Below, in pieces: positions 8,611 through 16,614 of a stretch of DNA of 64,000 nucleotides. A program made the translations under genes and the position numbers. Below the pieces are notes generated by a model that was not told the origin of the DNA, searched no databases, and saw only the letters and a list, made by a program, of their open reading frames with translations. Position 1 is the first letter of the stretch. Every line of letters begins with the position of its first letter. The stretch is from Kribbella capetownensis (GTDB taxonomy: Bacteria > Actinomycetota > Actinomycetes > Propionibacteriales > Kribbellaceae). The stretch is taken from positions 31,237-95,236 of the forward strand of contig NZ_SJKD01000016.1 in the NCBI RefSeq assembly GCF_004331485.1. Reading direction: 5' to 3'.

Positions 8611-10412
8611 CGGCGCGGTTCGCTCCTCGTGTCGAGTGTCAGCACGGGCGGAGATTGTGGGTGACCGATCGAGGCGGCCCTCACCAGCCGCCGGGTCAGT
8701 TCGTGGTGTGGTTCGGTCATCACGGTCGCGGGTGGTCCTTGCTCGACGATGCGGCCTGCGTCGATCACCAGGACATGGTCGGAGACCGCCGCGACCAGGC
8801 CGAGGTCGTGACCGATCCAGATCAGCGCGGTGCCGCGGTCCTTCAGCTCGGTCAGCAGTTCGACGACGAGCGCCGTACCGTGATCGTCGAGCGCCGTGGT
8901 GACCTCGTCGCAGATCAGTACGTCGGGATGCGCGAGGACAGCCCGGGCGAGTGCGGCTCGCTGCAGCTCACCACCGGACAGGCGGCTCGGCGTACGGGCC
9001 GCGGTCATCGCGGAGACGCCGAGGCGAGCCAGGGTGGCGACGGCTTCCGCATGGGCTGGCTCGGGGTCGAGGCCACGGAGTCGTTGAGCTGTCCGGGCGA
9101 CTTGCTGGTCTACCGGGCGACGTTCGTCGAACGAGCCGCGGACCTCCTGCCAGACGTACTGGACCCGGCGGTTCTGGGTGCGTGATCGCTTGCGCAGGAT
9201 GGGCAGAGGTTCATCGTCGAGGAAGAGCCGGCCGGTGTAGCGCTCGTGCAGGCCGGCCAGGCAGCGGGCCAGCGTGGTCTTGCCACTGCCGGAACGGCCG
9301 ACGACGCCCACGCACGCGCCCGGGCCGACGGCGAGGTCGATCTCGTGCAGGATGGGGTCGCGGCCGCGGGGACGCTGCGACGCGGACAGCTTCATTGCCT
9401 GGAGCAACGGATGCCGGGTGGCAGTGGTTCCCGATCGCTCGAGGTCTGGTGCTTCTGGGAGTACGTCGGGACCGCCGGAGTCGATGACTCGGCCGGCCGA
9501 CAGCACCACGACGCGGGTGGCAAGTGCTCGAACCAGGTCGAGATCGTGACTCAGCAACAAGATCCCGAGTCCGTCGGCGGTCAGTTCTCTCAGCTCGTGG
9601 ACCAACTGCAGGCGGGTGATCGAGTCGAGGCCGGTGCTCGGCTCGTCCAGCACCAGCACCTTCGGTCTGCAGGTCAACGCCTGTGCGAGTGCGATCCGCT
9701 GCCGCTGCCCACCCGAGAACTGATGCGGAAATCGCCGCAACGTCTCCCGATCGCCCGGCAGCTGTGCCGCCCTGAGTGCTCCCGGGACCACCGATTCCCC
9801 ACGATGATGCAGCCCCTCGAGCTCCCGCAACGTCGTACCGATCCGCCGCGCCGGATTGAGCGCACTCCCCGGATGCTGAGGCATGTACGCCACCACCCGC
9901 CCTCGAACCCGCGCCGCCGCCCCCGTCACTCCGTTGCCATCAACAACAACCTCTCCCCCGACCTCCACCCTGCCCTCCAGCCGGACCCCCTCCCCGACCT
10001 CCCCCAGCAACGCCAGCGCCGACGTAGTCTTCCCCGACCCCGAAGCCCCCACCAACGCCGTAACCTCCCCCACCACCACCTCAAACGAAACCCCATCCAC
10101 CAGAACGGCGTCCCCAGCAAACGCCCCAAGCCCGCTAACCCGCACCACCACCTCCACCCCGGCCCCATCCGGCTCCTGCGGCGTCTGCTGGGTTGACCCA
10201 GCAGATGGTGGGTTAGCGAGCCGGATTCCCGGGGGCAAACCCACCGGCGGGTGGGTCAGCCCAGCTCCCTGCCGCATCTCATGGGTTGACCCATCAGACG
10301 GCGGGTTGGCCAACCGGAGTTCGGGGGGCAAACCCACCGACGGGTGGGTCAGCCCATCAGATGTCGGATCGGCAGGCCGGTTGGTGGGCGTATCGGCGGG
10401 TGGAGTGGTCAT
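8607..10412 (-). CDS. Fused double ABC ATPase of a peptide/nickel-type importer
   Basis: A 601-residue protein holding two OppD/OppF-like ATPases in one chain. The first has Walker A GASGSGKTT, signature FSGGQRQR and Walker B VLVLDEPSTGLD; the second has GRSGSGKTT, LSGGELQR and VLICDEVTTALD. Each should energise the two adjacent permeases. The first ~75 residues are an unusual Pro-rich extension made of a 31-residue tandem duplication (LTHPxVGLPP...LANPPS). The ATG at 10412 overlaps the permease stop by four bases; the longer open frame to 11246 runs through the permease gene and is a shadow. Paired ATPases are separate genes in Nik/Opp/Cnt systems, so the fusion is a lineage feature. Confidence 0.92.
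   Translation of the reverse strand: MTTPPADTPTNRPADPTSDGLTHPSVGLPPELRLANPPSDGSTHEMRQGAGLTHPPVGLPPGIRLANPPSAGSTQQTPQEPDGAGVEVVVRVSGLGAFAGDAVLVDGVSFEVVVGEVTALVGASGSGKTTSALALLGEVGEGVRLEGRVEVGGEVVVDGNGVTGAAARVRGRVVAYMPQHPGSALNPARRIGTTLRELEGLHHRGESVVPGALRAAQLPGDRETLRRFPHQFSGGQRQRIALAQALTCRPKVLVLDEPSTGLDSITRLQLVHELRELTADGLGILLLSHDLDLVRALATRVVVLSAGRVIDSGGPDVLPEAPDLERSGTTATRHPLLQAMKLSASQRPRGRDPILHEIDLAVGPGACVGVVGRSGSGKTTLARCLAGLHERYTGRLFLDDEPLPILRKRSRTQNRRVQYVWQEVRGSFDERRPVDQQVARTAQRLRGLDPEPAHAEAVATLARLGVSAMTAARTPSRLSGGELQRAALARAVLAHPDVLICDEVTTALDDHGTALVVELLTELKDRGTALIWIGHDLGLVAAVSDHVLVIDAGRIVEQGPPATVMTEPHHELTRRLVRAASIGHPQSPPVLTLDTRSEPRR
10190..10375. repeat. 93-bp tandem duplication inside the ABC ATPase gene
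   Basis: Two copies begin at 10190 and 10283 with GGGTTGACCCA and share a core of GGGGGCAAACCCACCG followed by GGGTGGGTCAGCCCA. The period is 93 bases, 31 codons, so the reading frame is kept. Each copy also contains internal inverted repeats (AACCCACC/GGTGGGT), so the transcript could fold here, just after the ATPase start codon. Confidence 0.85.
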
Positions 10413-11221
10413 CGGGTTGCCTCGACTGGCCGGCGGCGGGTGTGGTGGAGGAGTCGGTCGGCTAGGAGGTTGAAACCTAGGGTGAACGAGACGAGGAGGA
10501 GGGCGGGGGCCAGGACGGACCACGGTTGCAGGAGAAGGCCTTCGCGGTTGCGGGAGATGCTGACGGCCCAGTCGGGGGCGGTGGGGCTCAGGCCGAGGCC
10601 CAGGAAGTTGACCGAGGCAACCAGGAACACGGCGAGCGTGATGCGGGTGCCGAGGTCGGCGGCGACCGGGCCGAGGACGGAGCGGCCGACGTACCCGAGG
10701 TGGATGTTGATCCAAGACGCGCGCTGCATACGAAGGGCTTCGACGACCGGACTGCTCGCGGCATCCAGCGCCGCGGCGCGCACCAGCCGAGTGACCGTCG
10801 GGACGTTGACCAGAGCAACCGCCAGCGTGATCGCGAGCGCCGACGCCCGCCAACCGACCGCGACCACGCTGATCACGAGCAGCGAAGGCAACGGCAGCAG
10901 TACGTCGAGCGGCCGGATCAGCCCTTCGTCCAACCACCGGTGCCGCGTCGACGCCGCCACCAACCCGATCAACCCGCCGATCAGATACGCGATCACCACA
11001 GCCCCGATCGCCATCCCCAGCGCCGTTCTCCCACCAACCAGCAGCAGCTGAAGCACATCCCGCCCCAACCCATCCGTCCCCAAAACCCCAGCCGAGGCAT
11101 ACGGCAACCCCGCCTCCACCCGAACCGGCACCAGAGGCCCAAACACCGCCACCACCACAGGAACCCCAACCAGCCCCACCCCAATCCCAACCGACAACCA
11201 CCCACCAAGCCGCCGGTTCAT
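10409..11221 (-). CDS. ABC transporter permease, DppC/NikC type
   Basis: A 270-residue inner-membrane permease with six hydrophobic segments and the binding-protein-dependent transport domain. The N-terminus has the DppC-type layout (one TM, then a loop with LGTDGLGRDVL), and the coupling EAA-like loop appears as AALDAASSPVVEALRMQR. The ATG at 11221 overlaps the stop of the upstream permease by four bases, and its own stop overlaps the ATPase start by four, so the three are translationally coupled. It should form the membrane pore with the DppB-type partner. Substrate specificity comes from the binding protein. Confidence 0.92.
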   Translation of the reverse strand: MNRRLGGWLSVGIGVGLVGVPVVVAVFGPLVPVRVEAGLPYASAGVLGTDGLGRDVLQLLLVGGRTALGMAIGAVVIAYLIGGLIGLVAASTRHRWLDEGLIRPLDVLLPLPSLLVISVVAVGWRASALAITLAVALVNVPTVTRLVRAAALDAASSPVVEALRMQRASWINIHLGYVGRSVLGPVAADLGTRITLAVFLVASVNFLGLGLSPTAPDWAVSISRNREGLLLQPWSVLAPALLLVSFTLGFNLLADRLLHHTRRRPVEATR

Positions 11222-12156
11222 CGGAGGAGTTCCGTTCGGGGGACAAGGCGGTTGCAGAGGAGGTCGGCCGCCAGGTTGAGGAGGAGGGCCGCTACTGCTA
11301 GGACGAGGGTCAGGCCCTGGACTACCGGGACGTCGCGGGTTTCGACGCCGTCCACCAGGGCGGTGGCGAAGCCGGGGATTGCGAAGATCGCCTCCACCAC
11401 CAGGACTCCACCCAGCAACGTGTCGCCGGTCCGCGCCAGCTCCTGTACCCCGGGGACCGCGGCGTTCGGCAGCACGTGCCGCAGCAGCAACCGCCGCCGC
11501 GGGACCCCGAGTCGCCGTGCCTGTACGACGTACTCCGCGTGCAGTGCCGTGATCGTCCCCGCACGCACCTGGCGTGACAACAAGCAGACCGTACGCCCGA
11601 GAAGCACAGCAACCGGCAGCACGAGCAACACCGGGGAAGCGAGCAGAGACCCGCCGATCCAGGTCGCCGGCAACCACCCGAGCTTGAGCGAGAACACCGC
11701 CACCAGCAGCACCGCGATCACGAAGTCCGGAATCGCACTCAACGCCAGCGTCACCGAGGTGATCGCCCGATCGAGCCGCCCGTTCTCCCGCGTCCCCATC
11801 ACGATGCCGAGGGCAACTGCCAGCGGTACGACGACCGCGAGCGTCGCCAGCGTGAGGACCAGCGTCGCCCCCACCGAGCTCTTCACGATGTCGACCACCG
11901 GCCCACCACTGATCAACGACGTACCCAGATCACCCCTCACGACGTCGCCGAACCAATCGACAAACCGCGACACCAAGGGCTGATCGAGCCCCAGCTCAGC
12001 ACGCAGTCGCGAGACCTGGTCCGGCGTCAGCGTCTCCGTGAACCGCATGTCCGCCGCATCCCCAGGCAGCAAAGCAGTCAACACGAACACCAGCACCGAG
12101 AGCACACCTAACTGAACGACGGCGAGCACCGCCCGCTGTCCGGCGTACGTCCGCAT
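11218..12156 (-). CDS. ABC transporter permease, DppB/NikB type
   Basis: A 312-residue permease with the NikB/DppB N-terminal signature (LGVLSVLVFVLTALLPGDAAD), a first periplasmic loop with LRAELGLDQPL, and five further TM segments. The coupling loop reads LHAEYVVQARRLGVPRRRLLLRHVLPNA, which is highly typical of the family. The start at 12156 directly abuts the binding-protein stop codon, and the stop overlaps the next permease by four bases. Together with the DppC-like partner and the fused ATPase it completes a peptide/nickel-class importer, a class used for peptides, nickel and opine metallophores. Confidence 0.93.
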   Translation of the reverse strand: MRTYAGQRAVLAVVQLGVLSVLVFVLTALLPGDAADMRFTETLTPDQVSRLRAELGLDQPLVSRFVDWFGDVVRGDLGTSLISGGPVVDIVKSSVGATLVLTLATLAVVVPLAVALGIVMGTRENGRLDRAITSVTLALSAIPDFVIAVLLVAVFSLKLGWLPATWIGGSLLASPVLLVLPVAVLLGRTVCLLSRQVRAGTITALHAEYVVQARRLGVPRRRLLLRHVLPNAAVPGVQELARTGDTLLGGVLVVEAIFAIPGFATALVDGVETRDVPVVQGLTLVLAVAALLLNLAADLLCNRLVPRTELLR

Positions 12157-13689
12157 TCAGGCCAGCCACACCTTGTCGAACCGGCCGGAGTCCAGCGTGT
12201 TCGGCGGCACCGCCTGCACCCCCTGCACCGTGGCCGAGACCGCGACCAGATAGTCCGGCAGCCCCCACGCGAGAATGCCGCCCTCGTCTCGCAGCGTCCC
12301 CTGGAGTTCGCCGTACTTCGCCGACCGCGCACCCTCATCCGTCAGCCGCTGCGCAGCCGCAAACCCTGCGTCGAAACCGGCCCGGCGCCAATGCGTCACA
12401 TTGAACGGCGACTTGGTCAGCAGCCGATCCGTGACGTACTGCGGAATCGGCATCGCACCGGACCGATGGTTGCCGATGACACCGTTCGTGAGCAGGTCCT
12501 TCGCATACGTCTGCGCACTCCCCGGGACCACCTTGAGCTTCACGCCCGCCTCGGCGACCTGCTCCGCGAACAGCGTGGCCGACTCGACGAACCCAGCCGA
12601 GGCATCGGCGGTCAGGAACTCGATCTCCTTGTTCAGCAGCCCGGCCTTCCGCAGAAGGTCCTTGGCCTCCCCGACGTTCCGCTCCCGCTGCGCCAGGTCG
12701 GCCGGATAGTACTGATATCCCTTGCCGAACAGGTCGTTGCCGACCTCACCACGACCGGCGAGTACCACGTCGACCAGCCGCTGCCGGTCGGTGAGCAGCT
12801 TGAACGCCATCCGCACGTCCGGATTGTCGAACGGCGGCCGATCCACCTTCATCACGAACGCCTGCATCGTGCTGGCCTTCGCGGCCACGATCCGCACAGT
12901 CCGACCGGCCGACGCGGTCCGCGCGAAGGTCGCGGTCATGTCGTTCGCGTACTCTGCCTGTCCGCCTTGTACGGCGTTCGCTCGAGCCTCGGAGTCGGCG
13001 GAGAGGATGTGCAGTTCCTCGATCCGGGCCGGCTCGTCCCAGTAGTCGTCGTACCGGTTGGCGATCATCGACCGGCCGGCCTCGAACGAGACGAACCGGA
13101 ACGGGCCCGTCCCCACCGGTTTCGTCGGATCCTTGAATCCGTCCCGCACGATCTGGGTCCCGATTCCCGCCAGCAGGGCCGGGAATTCCGCGTTCGGCGC
13201 GGTCAGCACCAGCTCGACCGTGCGCGCATCGACGGTCCGGCTGCGCCGCAGGTCCAGGGTCGCGAGCGACGACTGGGCGACGCGCTCCGGCACGGCCGGG
13301 TCGGCGATCCGGGCGAGGCTGTAGAGCACGTCCTCGCTGGTCAGCTTCCCGCCGTCGTGAAAGGTCGCATCCCGCAGGCTGAACCGCCAGGTCGTGGCCT
13401 CTCCGTCGTGCTCCCACTTCTCGGCCAGCCGCCCCACCGGCTTCAGATCAGGCCCGAGCTCGACCAGCTTCTCGTACGTCGCCTTGTGCCGCGCGATGTC
13501 CACGAACAGGCTCTGGACGTGCGGATCGAGGACCTCCTTGGCGCCGCCACCGGCGTACACGGCCCGCAGCCGGCCGCCGTTCTTCGGTTGGGCCGCGGCC
13601 TCGCCATCGGCGCCGCAACCGGTCAGTCCGGCCAATGCCGACGCACCGGCCAGCCCCAGGAACCCGCGTCTGTTCAGAGCATCGGACAC
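12157..13689 (-). CDS. ABC transporter substrate-binding lipoprotein, family 5
   Basis: Extracytoplasmic solute-binding protein of the peptide/nickel (SBP_bac_5) family, about 510 residues. The N-terminus has a twin-arginine-like motif (NRRGFLG), a hydrophobic stretch and the lipobox LTGCG, so it should be anchored as a lipoprotein. Family features include RFSLRDATFHDGGKLTSEDVLYSL and VGTGPFRF. GTG at 13689 sits nine bases after GAGG and is preferred; ATG at 13698 and ATG at 13725 are alternatives, the last starting inside the upstream palindrome. It opens the seven-gene operon and determines what is imported; the ligand may be a metal-chelate complex. Confidence 0.92.
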   Translation of the reverse strand: MSDALNRRGFLGLAGASALAGLTGCGADGEAAAQPKNGGRLRAVYAGGGAKEVLDPHVQSLFVDIARHKATYEKLVELGPDLKPVGRLAEKWEHDGEATTWRFSLRDATFHDGGKLTSEDVLYSLARIADPAVPERVAQSSLATLDLRRSRTVDARTVELVLTAPNAEFPALLAGIGTQIVRDGFKDPTKPVGTGPFRFVSFEAGRSMIANRYDDYWDEPARIEELHILSADSEARANAVQGGQAEYANDMTATFARTASAGRTVRIVAAKASTMQAFVMKVDRPPFDNPDVRMAFKLLTDRQRLVDVVLAGRGEVGNDLFGKGYQYYPADLAQRERNVGEAKDLLRKAGLLNKEIEFLTADASAGFVESATLFAEQVAEAGVKLKVVPGSAQTYAKDLLTNGVIGNHRSGAMPIPQYVTDRLLTKSPFNVTHWRRAGFDAGFAAAQRLTDEGARSAKYGELQGTLRDEGGILAWGLPDYLVAVSATVQGVQAVPPNTLDSGRFDKVWLA

Positions 13690-13709
13690 ACGCCACATCC
13701 TCACGTTAG

Positions 13710-13724
13710 TGAAAACGATTGTCA
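13710..13724 (-). promoter_or_regulatory. Zur-box-like palindrome before the metal operon
   Basis: TGAAAACGATTGTCA is an imperfect 15-base inverted repeat that resembles the actinobacterial Zur operator (TGAAAAYGATTTTCA-like) with one clear mismatch. It lies about 21 bases upstream of the preferred start of the binding-protein gene, where a bound repressor would block transcription. If correct, zinc represses the whole operon. A Fur- or other metalloregulator site cannot be excluded from sequence alone. Confidence 0.6.
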
Positions 13725-13828
13725 AATCCAGCGCGCATCCGAACCCGACGCCATCATTCTTCCGACCCCGCCCCCCGACTGCTCTCCGTGACGGCGTGTC
13801 ACTTCCGCATACCGGGAGTCACCACCAG

Positions 13829-13868
13829 AAAACGAAAGCCCGCCCCGGCGCAGAACACCGGGACGGGC
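13829..13868 (-). terminator. Rho-independent terminator after the flavin reductase
   Basis: An 11-base stem with one mismatch (GCCCGCCCCGG against CCGGGACGGGC, loop of nine) at 13838-13868 is followed on the minus strand by TTTCGTTTTC. It ends the FMN-reductase transcript before the promoter of the metal operon. Confidence 0.8.
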
Positions 13869-13885
13869 GACAGAAGCAGGACGGC

Positions 13886-14455
13886 TCAGGCAGCGGCGGG
13901 GACCCGGACGCTGGCGAGGGCGTTGCTCCAGCTGATCACCTGGTCGAGCATGGCGTGGACCTCGGGCTCGTGGAAGTCGGCCGGCGCGAACTCGGAGTAG
14001 TTCTTGAAGTCGGTGGCGAGCGACAACGTGACCTGGTTGCGGACGTCGGCGACCTTGAGCTCGCCCATCACCAGACGCAGGTGCTCGACCGCGCGGGCGC
14101 CGCCGACCGCGCCGTAGCTGACGAAGCCGGCCGCCTTGTCGTTCCACTCCTTGAACAGGAAGTCGATCGCGTTCTTCAGCGCGCCGGAGGTGGAGTGGTT
14201 GTACTCCGGGGTGACGAAGACGAATCCGTCGAAGGAGGCGATCTTCTCGGCCCAGGCGTGCGTGTGCGGCTGGCTGTACTGGCCCATTGACGGCGGCATC
14301 GCCTCGTCCAGGTGCGGCAGCTTGTAGTCGGCGATGTCGACCAGCTCGAACTCGGCGTCACTGCGCTGCTTGGCCAGATCCAGCACCCATTGCGCCACGG
14401 CTTCGCCGTTGCGGCCCGGGCGCGTGCTGCCGAGGATGATCGCGATCTTGGGCAT
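13886..14455 (-). CDS. NADPH-dependent FMN reductase (flavodoxin fold)
   Basis: A 189-residue protein of the NADPH-dependent FMN reductase family. The FMN phosphate loop is GSTRPGRNGEAV at residues 8-19, and the flavin-contacting segment TPEYNHSTSGALKNAIDF follows near residue 82. Such enzymes reduce flavins, quinones or azo compounds. The ATG at 14455 is chosen because homology begins there. A strong promoter with a 20-base perfect palindrome precedes it, and a MarR-family gene lies just upstream on the same strand, suggesting control by that regulator. Confidence 0.92.
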   Translation of the reverse strand: MPKIAIILGSTRPGRNGEAVAQWVLDLAKQRSDAEFELVDIADYKLPHLDEAMPPSMGQYSQPHTHAWAEKIASFDGFVFVTPEYNHSTSGALKNAIDFLFKEWNDKAAGFVSYGAVGGARAVEHLRLVMGELKVADVRNQVTLSLATDFKNYSEFAPADFHEPEVHAMLDQVISWSNALASVRVPAAA

Positions 14456-14493
14456 GGCTGTTCCTTCACGAAGAGAGGGGCGCCCGGAGGCTC

Positions 14494-14538
14494 TTTGGTG
14501 ATGCATCACCAAAATAGCTCATCGAGATGACATGTCAA
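14494..14538 (-). promoter_or_regulatory. Promoter and palindromic operator of the FMN reductase gene
   Basis: On the minus strand TTGACA (14533-14538), a 16-base spacer and TATTTT (14511-14516) make a good promoter. The perfect 20-base palindrome TTTGGTGATGCATCACCAAA (14494-14513) overlaps the end of the -10 box, a classic repressor position. The neighbouring MarR-type regulator is the obvious candidate to bind it. Confidence 0.75.
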
Positions 14539-14578
14539 CCCACGGGGTGAGCTCCCAGCTGCTGGGACCGCCGGCGAT

Positions 14579-15064
14579 CTATTCCTCGCAGTCCGGGGTC
14601 GCGCAAGGGTTCGCGGGCACCGCGGTGAGGACGCGCTCGAAGAGGACGCCGAGCTGGCCCTGCTCCTCGGGACTCAGGTGGTCGAAGAAGTAGCTGCGGA
14701 CGGCCTCGACGTGGTCCGGTGCGGCCGCCTCGATCGCCTTCCGGCCGAGGCCGGTGAGCCGGACCATCGAGCCGCGGGCGTCGGACTCGCACTCCTCGCG
14801 AGTGACCAGGCCACGCTTCTCCATCCGGCTGACCTGGTGCGACAGCCGGCTGCGCTCCCAGCCGACCGACTTGCCCAGGTCGCGGGTGCGCAGTACGCCG
14901 TCCTCCGCGACGGACAGCGGATGCAGCAGGGCGTAGTCGGCGCCGGACAGCCCGGAGTTCGCGATCAGCCGGGCCTCGAGGGCGCGCATCAGCTCGCGAT
15001 GCGCGTCACGGTACGACTCCCAGAGGCGCGCCTCGTGCGCATCCAGCCACCGTGGTTCCGTCAT
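14579..15064 (-). CDS. MarR family transcriptional regulator
   Basis: A 161-residue winged-helix regulator. The recognition region reads LGKSVGWERSRLSHQVSRMEKRGLV, with the wing following as RGSMVRLTGLGRKAIE, a typical MarR layout with helical dimerisation ends. The C-terminus is Cys-containing (NPCATPDCEE), which could in principle allow thiol sensing. A TACAAT -10-like hexamer lies only eight bases before the ATG at 15064, so the message may be nearly leaderless. It lies upstream of the FMN reductase, whose promoter carries a 20-base palindrome, suggesting a small redox- or quinone-response unit. Confidence 0.9.
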   Translation of the reverse strand: MTEPRWLDAHEARLWESYRDAHRELMRALEARLIANSGLSGADYALLHPLSVAEDGVLRTRDLGKSVGWERSRLSHQVSRMEKRGLVTREECESDARGSMVRLTGLGRKAIEAAAPDHVEAVRSYFFDHLSPEEQGQLGVLFERVLTAVPANPCATPDCEE

Positions 15065-15110
15065 CCACCCATTGTACGGACATCTGTTGACATATCACCG
15101 AGTCAGCAAG

Positions 15111-16103
15111 TCACGGCGTGCGCGAAAGGGCAACGGCCAGGCCCACGGTCCCCGCCATGATCAGCAACTCGACGATCGCCAACCGCCGGAATGCCCCCGG
15201 ATCCCCGGCCGCCAACTCCGGGAGCGTCGTACGCCGATGCCACCATCCGACCAGCACCAGAATCGCGAACGCCACGGTCTTCGCGAACACCAGAGCGCCG
15301 TACCCGCTGGTGACCCACTGAGTGATCAGCGCCCAGCCATCCTCCCGCCCGCCGAGGTGGATCTCAGCGGTCACCAACCCGGTGACGCCCATCGCGATCG
15401 CACAGACCAGCGCGAGCCGGCTGAAGCGCTCGACCGCCTGCCGATTCCGGGCATACCGCAGTACGGCGCCCAGACCGCCAATCCACGCCGTCGCGGCGAA
15501 GACGTGGACGACCAGTGAGCTGGTCGCGAGGACGGACCAGACGTTCGTCCGCTCGATCGCTCCGTGCCCGGTGAGGAGCGGACCGGTCAGTGCCGCTGCG
15601 GTGAGCACCGCCGCGAACCGCGCGCCACGGACCGTCCGGCAGCCGCTCAGAACCACCGCGAGAATCGCCGTCAGTACGACGGCCACCGCCAGAGCCCTGA
15701 CCTGCAAGAGCTCCCCCGCCGCGGACGCGTGCTCGGCAAGGTGCGACAACGGAATCCCCAGGATCACCGCGGCCGAGGTGACCAGCCCCCCGATGCTCGC
15801 CACCGCCCAGACAGCGGCCGCGATCGCCGCGTCCTGGCAGGCTCGCAACGCCTTCGGCGACAGCCTCCCATCAGTTGCTGGAAGCAACAGTACGACGGCC
15901 ACCAGCGCACCGCCCGTCGCCACCGCGGCAATATCGGCGACGAAGCGCAGGACCGGAACCGACCAGGACAAAGGCATTCCGGCGCCGATGAGACCGTCCG
16001 GCAACGGTTGTGGCGCACCACCGGCCGCGAGCAAGGCGGCCACCATCACCACGATGCCAGCGGCAACCATCCCACCCGCGACGGCCGGTTTCGCCGACCT
16101 CAT
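15111..16103 (-). CDS. copD: CopD family copper resistance membrane protein
   Basis: A 330-residue integral membrane protein with about eight to nine hydrophobic segments and the CopD domain in its C-terminal half (HVFAATAWIGGLGAVLRY, then a histidine-containing EIHLGG loop). CopD proteins work with CopC in moving copper across the membrane. The ATG at 16103 overlaps the copC stop by four bases. The longer frame reading into copC is rejected. It is the last of four genes that appear to form a copper-handling operon. Confidence 0.88.
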   Translation of the reverse strand: MRSAKPAVAGGMVAAGIVVMVAALLAAGGAPQPLPDGLIGAGMPLSWSVPVLRFVADIAAVATGGALVAVVLLLPATDGRLSPKALRACQDAAIAAAVWAVASIGGLVTSAAVILGIPLSHLAEHASAAGELLQVRALAVAVVLTAILAVVLSGCRTVRGARFAAVLTAAALTGPLLTGHGAIERTNVWSVLATSSLVVHVFAATAWIGGLGAVLRYARNRQAVERFSRLALVCAIAMGVTGLVTAEIHLGGREDGWALITQWVTSGYGALVFAKTVAFAILVLVGWWHRRTTLPELAAGDPGAFRRLAIVELLIMAGTVGLAVALSRTP

Positions 16104-16612
16104 TGCGAGGCGGGCCGGCGGCGGACGATGACGATCGCGAGCGCCACCACGACGAGCATCACCAGGCACAGCGCCACGATCGTGACCGTGTTCGAGCCGC
16201 TGTCCTGACTGGCGGTCGGCGTACCGCCTGGCTGGGTGGCCGGGTGGCCGGAGTGGGTGACGGTGAACGATCCGGTGACGGTGATCGGGTGACCGTCGGC
16301 CGACACCACGCGGGCGTCGACCTGGTAGCGGCCGGCGTCGACCATCGCGCCGACCGGCTGGGTCACCGTGTTGTCGATCACCTGCACATCGCCGGTGGCG
16401 ACGTTCTTCCCGGACGGCGACTTGACCTGCACCTGCGTGCCGTTGCTGCCGACCGGCTCGTTGAAGGTCAGCACCACCTTGGTCGGCGGTGCGGCCATCG
16501 ACGAACCGTCGCCCGGGGTCATCGACTCGAGCTTGGCGTGCGCCGCCGCCACTCCGGTGGAAACCACCAGAGCGAGCAGCGACGCCACCAGTACTGCGAT
16601 CAGTCGGCGCAC
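16100..16612 (-). CDS. copC: CopC domain copper-binding protein with C-terminal anchor
   Basis: A 170-residue exported protein: signal peptide ending near AAAHA, so that the mature N-terminus begins with the conserved His of the CopC copper site, then the CopC beta-barrel (SMTPGDGSSMAAPPTKVVLTFNEPV, ADGHPITVTGSFTV), a Ser/Thr linker and one C-terminal TM segment with an arginine stop. CopC binds copper in the extracytoplasmic space and partners CopD, whose start codon overlaps this stop. ycnI lies two bases upstream on the same strand. Confidence 0.93.
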   Translation of the reverse strand: MRRLIAVLVASLLALVVSTGVAAAHAKLESMTPGDGSSMAAPPTKVVLTFNEPVGSNGTQVQVKSPSGKNVATGDVQVIDNTVTQPVGAMVDAGRYQVDARVVSADGHPITVTGSFTVTHSGHPATQPGGTPTASQDSGSNTVTIVALCLVMLVVVALAIVIVRRRPASQ

Positions 16613-16614
16613 GA

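Noticed and set aside
8607..11246. Reading the ABC ATPase as an 879-residue protein from 11246
   Set aside because: The upstream part lies inside the permease gene in another frame. The ATG at 10412 with four-base overlap explains the junction.
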